A DNA stretch of 64,000 bases from Lingula anatina (Eukaryota > Brachiopoda > Lingulata > Lingulida > Lingulidae): contig NW_019773659.1 of NCBI RefSeq assembly GCF_001039355.2, forward strand, positions 591,017 through 655,016, written 5' to 3'. The notes under the pieces are model-generated. The model was not told the DNA's origin. It made no database searches and was given only the letters and a program-made list of their open reading frames with translations. Of the stretch, positions 31,374 through 45,300 are shown one piece after another. The first letter of the stretch is position 1. Every line of letters begins with the position of its first letter. Both the position numbers and the translations under genes were made by a program.

Positions 31374-33110
31374 ATATAGACAGATAAACAAGTTTCTGTC
31401 CACGCCAACACGTGTGCATTTTGTGATGTCATAAAACTTCACGTGTCTAATAATCTCATTAAACAGTTGTTTCTCTCCCACTTCTACTTGTGATCCTCAT
31501 CCAACGATAACTACTACTGCGAAAAGAGGTCATTGAATGTCGGTCACTTGTTGCCGTGGGCAAATCCTCAGACCAAGCGTAAACCTGCCTGACCAAGTCC
31601 GCTGTCAGCCGACGAGCTGAGTTCCGCATGCTTCCTCCATATCCGTGAATTCCGACCACCATCCAGTTATATTTGTCCCAAGTCCACACGGGGCTACCGC
31701 TTTGACCTCCTTCCGTGTCGTTGTCGTAATGGACGGCATACGGCAACACGCGACCAATCGTTCCCCCGGCAACCCAAAGAGTACCATCCGGTTTATCGCC
31801 AGGGTAACCAGCTATTGTTATCACACGTTTTTCTAAATCAGAATCATCTAGAAGCCTATATCCAAAACCGTACACCGCTTTAGGGATAAGGTTTGGATCT
31901 GTGACGAAAAGAGCCCCGTAATCGTACTCTGGTGATTTGGATTCTAGCCAAGCATCCGGGACTTTGAAACACTCCGGATACACAGTGAAGTGCCCGTATG
32001 GAGTGTTCCCCATGTCTCTTCCAGGGTACACTCTGATCTTCTTTGCATAGCCTCCATGATTGTGGATGTACAAATTGTGCGCACACGTCAGGATCAGGCC
32101 AGGTTTCCCAGGGCCTAACATAGTATTGAAAAACCCTGTTCCTTTGTACGTAAGTCCAGTTACGGTTGTTATTTCTAAATAACAAATCCACCTGTACGGT
32201 TGTGACGTGCATGGCGTGACACGCAACCTTTCATCAGCTGCGATGACATTTTCTGCTGTAAATTCCGAATCTGTGCTGTCAAAGTCGTCGGAGAGTTTCC
32301 GGATATCCGGACTGTTAACGCATGCATATTCTGAAGAGTGGACAACATCCCTGGACATGACTGAAGTTTTTTCGCTGAACATGATTTCTTCTATTATATT
32401 GCCTGGCGCTATTGCTTCGGGAATAGGTTTGTTAATCACTGGAATAAATTAAAGCGGATATTAACTTTTGACCCAAGCGATCAAAATCAAAATCTTGCCT
32501 AAATGTTTTCGCTGAAATATTAAACGAATTCATCAAAATGCAAAATGAATTACGAATAATTAATAGAGCGAAAATGTACTGATGAATGAAATACTGAGTA
32601 TGAAATAACAATTTTTTCAGATATTTTTACTCTTTATAGAGAAATTTGGGTCAATTGAGTATGAGTATGGAACATACATGTAAAGTAAACCAATACCGTC
32701 TTCAAAATGACAGTAAAAAACTTTATAGAAAGAAAAAACTTTATAGAAAGAATGATTAAATTTTATATAACTTGACTTGCCATAACAACATGTAGGTGGC
32801 AACATTTTTTTTTTTTTTTTTTTTGTAAATACCTACATGTATTCCATGTCTCCTCTCTAGTTTCTGTGCGGCTACATGCACCAGAATTCACGGTGCTGCA
32901 CGTGGTGCTGTCAATCTCGGATGTTGTCGCGGAGACGCCCCGCCCGAATTCGGATGATGGTAGTGAAAAGTCGGGTAATTCGCTCATTTCTGCACATCTG
33001 AAATCAATCAAAAGAGGTGAAGCTCATGTAGTAACTAGGTACATGAATGCTGGATTTACAGAATAGTACCTTACCATAACTAGCCGAAGCGTTTTTCTTT
33101 CAGAAAAAAA
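31374..33110. repeat. 1737-bp block, left copy
   Basis: This block and 33112-34848 look identical at the base level wherever I compared them: same length, same translations, same poly(T) length. Only a single N at 33111 separates them. Confidence 0.95.
31459..32987 (-). CDS. V8-like (S1B, glutamyl-endopeptidase-type) serine protease, two exons
   Basis: Predicted coding exons on the minus strand are 32987-32837 (151 nt) and 32438-31459 (980 nt), giving 376 residues. The intron is ACAT|GTAGGT ... TTATTCCAG|TG, and phase 1 joins cleanly. The large exon's own frame starts with GTG and lacks an ATG, which supports the upstream exon. The chymotrypsin-fold triad is visible: LTCAHNLY (H171), YDYGALF (D223) and GGQSGSPVW (S297), with the GYPGDKPDGTLW signature of glutamyl endopeptidases before it. 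There is no signal peptide; the first 120 residues are Ser/Thr/Glu-rich and could be a propeptide or regulatory part. The tail is Ser/Arg-rich. Cleavage after Glu/Asp is inferred from the family only. The donor site is not a strong consensus, so the exon 1 end is the least certain part. Confidence 0.72.
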
Positions 33111-33111
33111 N

Positions 33112-34848
33112 ATATAGACAGATAAACAAGTTTCTGTCCACGCCAACACGTGTGCATTTTGTGATGTCATAAAACTTCACGTGTCTAATAATCTCATTAA
33201 ACAGTTGTTTCTCTCCCACTTCTACTTGTGATCCTCATCCAACGATAACTACTACTGCGAAAAGAGGTCATTGAATGTCGGTCACTTGTTGCCGTGGGCA
33301 AATCCTCAGACCAAGCGTAAACCTGCCTGACCAAGTCCGCTGTCAGCCGACGAGCTGAGTTCCGCATGCTTCCTCCATATCCGTGAATTCCGACCACCAT
33401 CCAGTTATATTTGTCCCAAGTCCACACGGGGCTACCGCTTTGACCTCCTTCCGTGTCGTTGTCGTAATGGACGGCATACGGCAACACGCGACCAATCGTT
33501 CCCCCGGCAACCCAAAGAGTACCATCCGGTTTATCGCCAGGGTAACCAGCTATTGTTATCACACGTTTTTCTAAATCAGAATCATCTAGAAGCCTATATC
33601 CAAAACCGTACACCGCTTTAGGGATAAGGTTTGGATCTGTGACGAAAAGAGCCCCGTAATCGTACTCTGGTGATTTGGATTCTAGCCAAGCATCCGGGAC
33701 TTTGAAACACTCCGGATACACAGTGAAGTGCCCGTATGGAGTGTTCCCCATGTCTCTTCCAGGGTACACTCTGATCTTCTTTGCATAGCCTCCATGATTG
33801 TGGATGTACAAATTGTGCGCACACGTCAGGATCAGGCCAGGTTTCCCAGGGCCTAACATAGTATTGAAAAACCCTGTTCCTTTGTACGTAAGTCCAGTTA
33901 CGGTTGTTATTTCTAAATAACAAATCCACCTGTACGGTTGTGACGTGCATGGCGTGACACGCAACCTTTCATCAGCTGCGATGACATTTTCTGCTGTAAA
34001 TTCCGAATCTGTGCTGTCAAAGTCGTCGGAGAGTTTCCGGATATCCGGACTGTTAACGCATGCATATTCTGAAGAGTGGACAACATCCCTGGACATGACT
34101 GAAGTTTTTTCGCTGAACATGATTTCTTCTATTATATTGCCTGGCGCTATTGCTTCGGGAATAGGTTTGTTAATCACTGGAATAAATTAAAGCGGATATT
34201 AACTTTTGACCCAAGCGATCAAAATCAAAATCTTGCCTAAATGTTTTCGCTGAAATATTAAACGAATTCATCAAAATGCAAAATGAATTACGAATAATTA
34301 ATAGAGCGAAAATGTACTGATGAATGAAATACTGAGTATGAAATAACAATTTTTTCAGATATTTTTACTCTTTATAGAGAAATTTGGGTCAATTGAGTAT
34401 GAGTATGGAACATACATGTAAAGTAAACCAATACCGTCTTCAAAATGACAGTAAAAAACTTTATAGAAAGAAAAAACTTTATAGAAAGAATGATTAAATT
34501 TTATATAACTTGACTTGCCATAACAACATGTAGGTGGCAACATTTTTTTTTTTTTTTTTTTTGTAAATACCTACATGTATTCCATGTCTCCTCTCTAGTT
34601 TCTGTGCGGCTACATGCACCAGAATTCACGGTGCTGCACGTGGTGCTGTCAATCTCGGATGTTGTCGCGGAGACGCCCCGCCCGAATTCGGATGATGGTA
34701 GTGAAAAGTCGGGTAATTCGCTCATTTCTGCACATCTGAAATCAATCAAAAGAGGTGAAGCTCATGTAGTAACTAGGTACATGAATGCTGGATTTACAGA
34801 ATAGTACCTTACCATAACTAGCCGAAGCGTTTTTCTTTCAGAAAAAAA
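33112..34848. repeat. 1737-bp block, right copy
   Basis: Second copy of the block at 31374-33110. The left edge starts immediately after the N. The right edge runs from GAAAAAAA into unique sequence (TATATATCCG). Confidence 0.95.
33197..34725 (-). CDS. V8-like serine protease, second identical copy (probable assembly duplicate)
   Basis: Predicted exons are 34725-34575 and 34176-33197, shifted by exactly 1738 from the first copy with the same protein. Domain content is as described for 31459-32987. Identical introns and poly(T) length, and the N exactly at the junction, argue that this is one genomic gene represented twice. A very recent tandem duplication is the alternative. Confidence 0.55.
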
Positions 34849-37362
34849 TATATATCCGTCATAATTATAAAATAACAATAATAATAATAATATAGTAATA
34901 ATAATAATTATTATTATATTGAAAATGAAAATATATAAACGTAACACATAATTCCTAGTAGATTCGGTGGGTACATGTATTATGACACCGTGCATCTGTA
35001 TTTATATAAACTAATTTTATATAAAAATAAATCAGCTGGAAGTGTAATGACTACTAGTGCCCTATCTGCCTCGTAATATGGTATTAATACAACCAGGTCA
35101 CTGTTCAGCCCACATTGTAAGTTAAAGATACACGTATGTGTTAGTCATCCAAATTAACCGCAGGGATATAAGTATAACAAGGTGTCAAAACAGACATTAA
35201 ATGTGTGTGAACCCACAGACACATGAGTTGGTATACCTTTATATGTATTTTTCTATCCTTGATACTTATTATTTACTTTATTTTTTATTTTATTATTATT
35301 TTTGAGTTACTGTATTTTGTCTGCGTTTTGTAAAGTGATTTTCGTTCTCGCCTACACACTTTACTGAATCATGTCACAAGGTGTACAAGTACACGCCGAC
35401 CTAAATAAATGTAGTAAACCATGACAAGGACAGGGAGAAGAACGCCCCGTGACCTCTTGGTCAATGTACTAAAAGTATTCAACACATATAAAACACATAC
35501 GAAACTGATGTACTATATGTGCTAGTTCATTGTTGTATAGGCACCTGTTAATAAAAAGACACATTGCGTACATCCATCACGCGGTGTTTTATATGTTCTT
35601 GACATCCACCTCCTGTAGATACATGTTTACAACAGCCAAGGACAAAGAAGATCGGATTGTCAAACACCAGTATGATTGAAATATTGTCCCGAGGCCTTAC
35701 AAAACGGGCTGTCAAAAAACGCTACGATTACTTTTCAACAGACCTAAATGTACGGAATAGGCTAAGTAAGGCACAATATGTGGGGACATTGAGAGCTACA
35801 CTAAAATACATCTGTATTAGTACCTGAACTATACAACTTAATTAATATTTAATGCGACTTGTGACTTGTATGCCTACCTGTGCATGTTAATGCGCTATCT
35901 CATTCTATATAAAGTGTCACATTCCCCGTACAGCTACATGTACAACTAACTGTACCATACACAGTGCACCCCGGCATATTCATGTCATCGTACAATGTAC
36001 ATAGCTATACACACAGGCCTGCAGTAACTGTCGACATGCACCTGTACTGGAAATAGTCAGTTGTACATCTGCCCAATATACTGAACAATATACTGTACCT
36101 GTACGTTCAACATACAGGTGCAGTGTGTATGTAAAAAGCGTACCTGAATTACAGAACTGGAACTGCTGTGCTGTCGTCTGTCTATATATTAAAAATGTAT
36201 AACTGATGACACACTTAAAGTACCCAAATACTTCAGGACGGATGAGACGCTATCCATTAAGTTCACCTCTTCCTTGTATCACTTTTATTGTTAGTTCCTA
36301 GTTCTGAGTGTCACAAGTTAAAAATAACCGAATAAGTCATTTTCTACACCAAAACCTCGTTTTCGATCAACATACCTGCATATTGCAGACGCATAGAGCG
36401 TGTGATTTAGTTCCGTAAAAGAGGTCAATGTGAGACTAATGACGCGACCATCATGATAAATATCCTCAAATGACACATTGTGGGTTTTTTACCTGACTAA
36501 TACAGACACATACATCTAATGACCAAAAACCTGATGACAACTCTGCGTAGGCGGTGACAATTGACTTCCATTGATACCTATGTTTCTAATTTTGACAGTA
36601 TATTTTTTCATTATGACGATTTGTTGAGAGCGATGCCTATTTTATCTGAAATATCAATTAACAGTTTCTTCTGACACAGAGGTTGCTCAACTGTTTATTC
36701 TGATTTTAATATTTCATTGAAGATCGATTTTATATCTTTATAATATATAAAAACGGTAATTAGTTAAAGTATTGATTAAGATTAATGAATTAATCAATAA
36801 ATTTATCATTCAATACAGTTATTAAACCGCTTGAATAAAACACCTGTTTATTTATTTATTTATTTATATCATTTTACTTTGAAAAAAGCCCACTCATGAA
36901 AGCCCATATGATTAGTATGGAGTTAGGGTAAGTCGGACTACTGGAGTTGGCATGTAGGACGAATGTCGCCTGTACAAAGTATTGGTGAACGGACTACGGT
37001 TCCTAGCGGACTACCATTCTTGTCATATCGGATTTCTAAAGGACATTTTGTTCAAATTCTGTGAAATCCGAACAACTTCATGAGAGCTCATGTTGTAATG
37101 CTGAAAGAAGTAATTTTGTGTAGGTCCATACAATACTATCTATACCACTCGAATTTGAGATGTGATTAAGTGATCACAGAACCCGTATGAAACAGTCACC
37201 AAGTAAGTGAAAGGCATTCAGAATCTATTGATCTACACAAAAAGAACTTTCTTTGTGAAGAAGTTGGACACTAAATGATGTGAATGCTATATATGTTGGT
37301 ACAGAGGTCACTTCTTATAAAGCAATGTATAAGCAAATTAATCATTGATTATTATTATTGTT

Positions 37363-37363
37363 T

Positions 37364-37405
<42 letters not shown>
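37363..37405. repeat. (ATT)n microsatellite
   Basis: About 14 ATT units. The LINE tail at 12 kb ends in the same motif, but no LINE body is recognisable to its left. Confidence 0.9.
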
Positions 37406-37680
37406 GGTCAAGCTAACCCCTTAGAAGTGTTTCACATGCATACGTCAATATCTAGCGAATTACCTTTACCTGTGCCGTTACACAGTCTAGCATGCCTTAT
37501 TAGCTACACTGAGCAGTACTTCCATCCACGTAGCTTACTGTGATTGCAACCGGGTGAGAATACAAGTTTGACACCATGCAGTGACCTGTCTAGGTCATTG
37601 TGGACATTTATAACTGCGGATTGAGGAGGCGGATTGAGGAGGCACAGTGGCGCCATCTTTCTCTCTCTTTTAGTTGCCAT

Positions 37681-37710
37681 CCCCCCCCCCCCCAAAAAAA
37701 AAAAAAAAAA
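37681..37710. repeat. Poly(C)-poly(A) compound tract
   Basis: About 13 C followed at once by about 17 A. Similar C-then-A (or T-then-G) junctions occur at about 41665-41693, 50431-50448, 56550-56577 and 56659-56701. Confidence 0.9.
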
Positions 37711-39373
37711 TCAATAACTAAATAAAGTACATCAAACGGACTCGGTCAACTTTTTCTTTGTTGCCCATTTTATTTCAGTTAATTTGACTTCGTCTTCTTC
37801 TTCAAATATGCTGAGATTTTTGTGCCCCTCCACCCACCCAGTCCCCACGTGCAAAATCCTATATCCATCAGTGATTACGCGGGTAAGTACAGGTATATTC
37901 TCTACCTCCCCAACAGAATCTACGTGTTGTCTCTCCTACAGCATTCAAATCTCTCTGAATATCGATTCTCGTCTCACCTACCACATTTTAAGCTCTTGTG
38001 AGTACCATATTTTTAACCATAATTTTTCAGCAGTGGTCAGTATCACAAAAAGTCTAAATTCAGTTTATCCAAATATAGAGCCATTACATTATTTTAACAT
38101 TTTATTAAATTATACATATCAGGGAAATACATGTATCATGATTATCATAAATCTAATGTGTGATTTTCACACTTTCATATAAGCGAAGTAACCTCGTCTG
38201 TTTTGCACGTCATTTCTCTTCGTTTTGAACAAACAAAAGATTAATGTTTTTTGCTAATCAAATACGTGTTTATTCATGAAATCCAACCATCGCATCATAG
38301 AGTTTTGGTTGGCCAACTAACACTGTTACATTGTTTGTATGCTTACTAGTAAAAGTAGAAAAAAACATGAAATTGTTGAAATTAGGAATAATTGAAGTTC
38401 AAATCAAAAGGCACATCGGAGAATATAAATTTTCTTTCTGTCATAATTAGCTACATTTAGATACTTCTAATTAGCCAGTTATAAGAAACAAACCTTAATC
38501 GGTAGGTTTTCCTGTTTCTTTTAATAATCATACTTAAAGATTATAGATTAAGAATTAATATATAAAACAATAAATGGAATGAAAAATCGATTAAAAAAGT
38601 ATGCCTGAAAACATTTTGGTCTACTACTTTTGGTCTTTTCATTAAAAGTAGGAATTAAAAATCATAATACAGATCAAACATATGCATTTCTAATAAAAAT
38701 TTAATTATTAATTGAAAAAAGTTATATATAAATATATATAACGCACAATGGTTATGACAAAAAAAAAACGTTAAAAGTGGTAACCGGAAGTGGTGCAAAA
38801 ACATCTGGCTTAAGTGAAAGTTTTTTGTCTCAAAACAGCTGCATATAGCAACAAAAAAGGTCTCGTGCAGAGAGTCGAGATCAGCTGTCCAATAATTCAT
38901 AAACGGCTTCATATTGCACAATAACTTTAAATTAAGGCGATGCTTATTTAATGATTTCAGCCTCGTCAAATTCAGATTATTTGAATTGCACAAAATCTAA
39001 GCTATATAAATTCATTATTAAGATGCGAATTATCAAGTTCAGAGCTAAGACAGTCGTTATCCAGTAATAGTCACAGCCTAATATTAGCAATGTCCAGTAA
39101 ATAGTTATAATAAAAATAATTAAACATATAAATGTTCATCCATTAGAATAACTGTCATTAAAAGTAGTACATGACAACATCAGTGTTAAATATTGAATGT
39201 CAATAAAGAATTCTTCACATAAGTTGGTTGTGTAAAAATCACAATCATAAAATATTAAACCAAACAGTTAAGGACATTGGATGTCAACATTAATAATCAT
39301 ATTAGAGATAAATTGTTATAAGCTGTAAATGTTTGCTGCCCAGCTTGGATAGTAGCTATTGATTGGTCCTGTC

Positions 39374-42300
39374 TTAGTACGGGTATCCTGGCGGAATGTT
39401 GCCCCGGAAGTTGCTGAAACCTGATGGAAGTGCATTATTGTCTTCTTCTTCTTCTTCCTCTTTGTCGCACCTGTCATCAGGGTCGGGGTCTACTCCACCT
39501 GAGAATAAAGGTTTTTTCAATTAAAGCAAACGATAAAAGCAATTGCCAAGTGATGATAATAAATGGATATTCAAAATGTATAAAAACAAATGCATATCCT
39601 GGTTTCAAACTGAATAAACATTATTTGATACATGTATAACGATATTGGGAACCTGCACATGTGTCTACCTACATGTATATGATCAATTGGCGTAGACACG
39701 TGGTACTAAAATGCACCATTACAAACCTTCAGTTGGATACCCGCTTACATACTTTAACAGCTGTAGGCCTATTGTGATAGGCCTATAGTATATTAGAAAG
39801 AGCTATGTTTTTCAAGAGGAATGAAATAATGGCGGAAAACCCGGTATTTCTATATTATTAACGCACCTTTGCAGACGACTCTGTAGAAGAGTCTCCTGAG
39901 CTGTCCCCTCAACTGGGAGTAATCCTGCAGCCTGATCACGTGTCTTCGTGACGTAGCAATGATGCCGAGTTCCTTTGGCTCGATATTATCACCCACGCCG
40001 ATGGCAATCAGCTCCACCCCCGCCTGTTTGGCGGCCTTAGCAGCAGCATAGATTGCAGGTCTGTTTTCAGATTTCCCATCGACAATGACCACTGCGATTT
40101 TCCTCACTCCAGCTCGTGCGCCATTTCGGACGCTGAAGGTTTCACGGGTCATGTATCTGAGACGCGCAGCTGTGGTCTGCTCAATTTTCTGAAATACAAA
40201 AGCGATGTGTATGTGAGAAAAAAATGTTTAAAAGACTCAAAAGATATAAATAATGACCTTCTCAGTTCCTGATTTTTCATTCCGTTTTATGTTGGAAACA
40301 ACAAAAGCGGCTTTGTTTTATTATTTCGCCGAATCAAAGTAGCTGACTTCTAAATTATTTTTATCACCTGAACTTATCGGCATTCCAGTCGCTTTAAATA
40401 TTAATAAATGGCAATGTCAACATTTCTACAAACAATTTTATTACCTTGTATTTGTCCATGTGACCCACCATGGATTCGTAAGTTGAATACTCGTTGAAGT
40501 GATACCCGGGTGTGTTGCACTCCTTCGGAACCATAGCAACTCGAATTTCGTTCGGGCCAATGTGCATGTCTGCGGTGACGTTTTTCACAAAATCCAGCGC
40601 CCTCCCTGTCGACACCCCAGACCTCGTGACCGTCTCGCCCAACACAAACGCCACGTCAGCAGTTTTGTTGATGCCGCAATTTGTGGTGACGTCACACGGC
40701 GGGAGGACTTCCGGGCAGGCCTCAATGGCGAGTTCCTTTTTGATGCTTTCCAGCCCATCATAACTGTTGACTGTGAAGGCGTTGTGGTCCTTGGGTTCAC
40801 TGGCAAGATCCATTATTTCACCCATGTTTACCTGTGGGAATCATAAATGATTAATCGCTTTTAAATTGGGTACATGTACCGGTACCTCTAGGTTCGATCG
40901 AGATATAACTTATTTAATACAGCAACGAGAAGAAATTAATAACAAATTGTTTTTAGCAAAAAAAAAGTCATTGAAATTGAAATTTCACAGTAATTGTCAA
41001 ACTTGAACCAAACTTAACAACGTCATATATGAAGCCACCTGCAAAAATATTGTCTAGTCTATTATTTCATTTCGTGGGTACTGATTTTTTTTTCTTTCTG
41101 CCTTGTCGAGTATGCGCACAACTTTCACTATAATTTATAGCCTTGGCATCATAAACCTACAATATTTTCCTCGCTCAGTTTAATGAAATCTAAAATATAC
41201 TAGTAAATATACATGTTATGTTGTAATTGAGTGTCAAAAATGATGGATGACCCTTCTCGCTTTTAGACATTTTCATTAGCGCGGAATTTGAGGATAATTT
41301 ACAACTTTTCACCCTTAGCGGATATTACCGGCTCTTAACACACATATTATCGCGCCCTTAGCTAAAATGCAGTCAGATGTTGCCTTATTTAGTTCCAAGT
41401 AAACGACAGACTAACTGTTGCAGATGATTAATGGAGCGATCTTAGCTGATATTCCTGCAAATTCTGTTATTAATGATGCGGTACAAGTTAACTTAACACC
41501 ATGTTTTTTTTCTTTTTTCAATGTACAACAGTTCCTCCACCCCATTCGGAAATTACAAGCTGTTACTTGAAGGGTGCCAAACCTAAATCAAGAGAGGACA
41601 TGAAGAGTTCACCGCAAAATTAATGGCAAATTCAAAGGGGAAAAACAGGAGGACGCGTGTGCACCCCCCCTGCCCCCCCCCCCCAAAAAAAAAGTAAAAT
41701 CCCCCTACCCCCTTTCTCCCGTTTTCCCTTCCCAAATAAGGTATAAAAAATGTTCAAATACACAATAAAAAAGAAAAAATAAAACACCACTTCTGTTGCC
41801 TACATATTTCAGTAACTTTTCCTCGTGTGCTGTATCAGATTCTTTTACTCTTGCCCCCCCTCCTCCCTCCATAAAGTATTAAAACTGACAGCACGTTTAT
41901 GATCAAGGAAGCACTCATCGACATGATACTTGTCACCTGATCATGTAATAAATTCTGACCTGAAGCACAGTCAGGAAATTACAACTTGTTAGCTCTCATT
42001 CCGCGATAAAACGAACAGCCTCGAAAACGTACAATGTAAATAAACCATTTTCCTCTTTCATAATCGTTCAAGTATAGTCTATATCATTCTAATGTAGCAT
42101 GCTGAACATCTATGGTAACATAAGGTTTACACTGCTCAGATTTTACTAAGGGGGTTACATGTAAAACAGTTGTCGAGGGCACATTCAGTGATTGATATAT
42201 AGGCACGGGGATGGCCAAAAATGCTCGGTTTTGTCTCGTTTTGCTTCTATGTTGTGTTTTGTAGTGGAAGATGGGTTAATCACTGAAGCTACGGAGTGAT

Positions 42301-45300
42301 GAAATATAGTACGTGTCGCAATATTAGATTTCTGTTTTGTTTAACACACTCTTTAATGAACAGATATACCAAGTAGCAAACTGGATTTTTAACTCTCATT
42401 TTTTGTCGTAACAAGAAACGTATCGAATGAACAATATTATGCCTATAATGATTGATTTCTAAACAAGAAATATATGAATTACCTTCAATCCAATGCCAAG
42501 AGAGATTATCTTAACACCTTTGATATCCTTGATTAGCTGGGCTTGTCTTGCAGTCTCGGGCGGGTCTTGTGAAACGCCATCTGTCATCACGATCACGATT
42601 TGTGGAACTTCACTGTGCATTCGAGCACCTAGGAAAAAGTAGCCATATTTTGATTAGGTAGTTGGGTTTAGGTGACTCTAGTAGAATGAAAGAGATATAG
42701 AACTAAGACTCGATTACATACACGTATATTTTCACGAAGCAGTAATGAAATACAGAAGTATTGATGCTATTTTAATAAATATAGTTGATGGAAGTCGTTT
42801 ATCTCATCCCTCATTTCCGTTCCCACGCACCTCTTTATAGCTCACCTATATCACATACTTCTTATTAAATTTTAACAACATTATCAGTTATTACGGGAGA
42901 ACCAGCCATACTGCCCAACCTAAAGGCTCACCCCACACATGGTCTTTACTTGACACAAACACACCCGTAATCAACGACCTTGACCTGCGACCTTGACCCT
43001 TGCCCTCTGACACACTCACCTGCTGCCTTGTTCAACAGCTTCGTGCGCACCATTTCCAAAGCAGTATCCGTGTATGTATTCCCGCCCATCTGCTTAATAC
43101 CTTCAATAGCCTTCCTTAAGGCGGCTTTACCGAAGTGGTCGTTGAGGTCAAACGCTACCCTGGTCAGCTCGGCGTTGCTGAACACCACGGCCCCTATCCG
43201 GGTCCCTGAACCATCATCCTTGACGTTGAATTGGTCGACAACGTTTTGGATGAATTTGAGCTGCTTTGTGAAGTGTGGTGGCCAAATGCTGCTGCTGGCG
43301 TCGATGACAAAGATGATGTCTGATGGTTTACCGCAAACTGAAGGCAAAAGACAATGAATCTATTAGAATTCCCACACGCCCGCACAGAGCCCGAACCCGG
43401 TTGCTATTGGTTCGGGGGATAAGAAACGGACCGTCAAAATGACCGGAAAAGCTTCCCTCTGAATTACAATTTGATTTACATGTAAATGTTGGTTTCAAGG
43501 ATTAAAAAAACACTTATAAGATCCACCAAATTTAGGTTGCCGCATTTTTTTTTTTGAAAATTGTACCTAAAACGGATGCCCTTTATATCCATGTTTACCA
43601 CGTTTTTTTTTTTCTCACCGATATGACTGAATAAAATAGAGATTTATACTTATACCATCAGCCTCACCCCGGACACGTGCACATTTGTAACCAAACGCGA
43701 GCAAATTGCTTTTGTTTTTCTTCTAGATTGTTTACAAAACCGAGTTGCATGCCGATCTGAGGGAACTAATAGCAGGACCAGAGCATTCTTACGTCCTTTC
43801 CCAACGTAGTTTTCTTATCCTTAAGAAATTGGGTACTTACACTTATTCATTGCGAAAATCTACGTGATATAAAGGCTTTAAAATAAAAAAGCCAAACCGG
43901 AGTATAAATTGTTTTTAATCTATGTAGATATAACTATGTATATTTATGTTTATATAGATAGGTTCCCATTCCTGTAAAATAGTGTTTAACGGCAGAAACA
44001 ATTTTTCTTTTTTCGGCCCACTTAAATATAAATTAGAAAACACAATACCACGATACTACTACAAGCACATCTCGCTTCATATAGTTAAAGCAAATACTTA
44101 CTTTTTTCTTCTGCCCTCTTTGAAACACTCGCCGCAGACGCCTGGTCAAATAAAAATCATAAATTATAATCGAGATAACAGCCGGTATGAGAAGAAACAC
44201 TTCAAGCTAGCTATTGATGAATTGAGAAACAAATAGTCATTTACCAATTTAATATATTGCAAAACACTGCAAATAGATATCTCAAAAGTATAGACTTTGT
44301 TTGCCCGTAACGAAAACGGGAAATAATATAAATAGTAATACAATTAACCATGATTAAGCATGTTTCTTTTGTATGGAGTCAACATACTAGTTTTAGAGTA
44401 AGATTTACAATAGTCCGTGCCTTTGGTCTGGAAAGTTTAGATAGTTAAGCGGCACACGCCTGCCAAGTGAGAGGGCAATGAAGTTTACCAAGCGATAAAC
44501 ACTCCGAGGTCATAACGTATGTCACGGCTTGCTAACCTAAATTAATACCAACAAGGGCGAGGAAATTTATAGCGCCAGCGTATACTAGAACTGTACTAAC
44601 ACTCATTCGTCGTCAGCAAAAAGCGTAGTGCAGAACACTGGTGGGGATTTCCAACATATGAACCGTGACAAAAATTCAGTCAAAAGGTATCAAAACATCA
44701 CTTGATTTGTCTTTTAGAAATAACGTATATTATTTATGAAATCTTGTTGTAAGCCGGTCAAGTACGACCCATGGTCGAGGTGAAATTTAGATTGAAATAA
44801 AGGATTTAACTACTCATGAAACCATTACAAATGAACACTGCAGTTAGATTGAAATATAGGAAGGATATGAAAAATAATGAATCGTAAAGCGGATATTGGT
44901 GGCAAATACACATGCTCTTTGTGACTTAAATTCGAGAACTGATGTGTTTTTTTCTGTCTTTCTCGTCTGACTACTTTGTTTCTTATCATATTTTGAAAAG
45001 GATAACGAATTTTAAAATGTTATACAACGCACGTAGTTTGCATCAATGATTTTTAATTTAAAATCTGCAAGTGGTTGTGTGCATTGAGATTGCCTTTTCG
45101 CAACGCAAGAAATCATATAGAGTAAATCCAATATATTAACATGGGACCAATATTTTGCTATTATTGAATTTCTGTACACTTAACTATATGTAACATATGT
45201 TCCACAGCGCTCAAAATAGTTTTGAACACAAGAATACTAAAATGTACTGTAAAAATACTTACCATTGAGCAAACCGCTGCCACTGCTAGTACAATATGCC

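Larger units (their letters stand above)
34849..39373. other. Gene-free stretch between the protease block and the VWA gene
   Basis: Contains (ATA)n at about 34879-34917, (TTTA)n near 36848-36867, (ATT)n at 37363-37405, a 13-bp tandem duplication of GGATTGAGGAGGC at about 37617-37642, and a poly(C)-poly(A) tract at 37681-37710. The ORFs 37358-37543 and 37784-38182 (plus) and 38655-38993 (minus) show no recognisable family. The 3' UTR of the VWA gene probably lies in the right-hand part, but I see no clear end for it. Confidence 0.5.

Noticed and set aside
33197-34725. A genuine second protease gene created by recent tandem duplication
   Set aside because: Not excluded, but identity including non-coding runs plus an N at the junction makes an assembly duplicate the simpler reading.
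40499-40846. Plus-strand frames overlapping the VWA gene
   Set aside because: They are shadows of the minus-strand exon at 40831-40445, whose frame is supported by splice phase and domain content.
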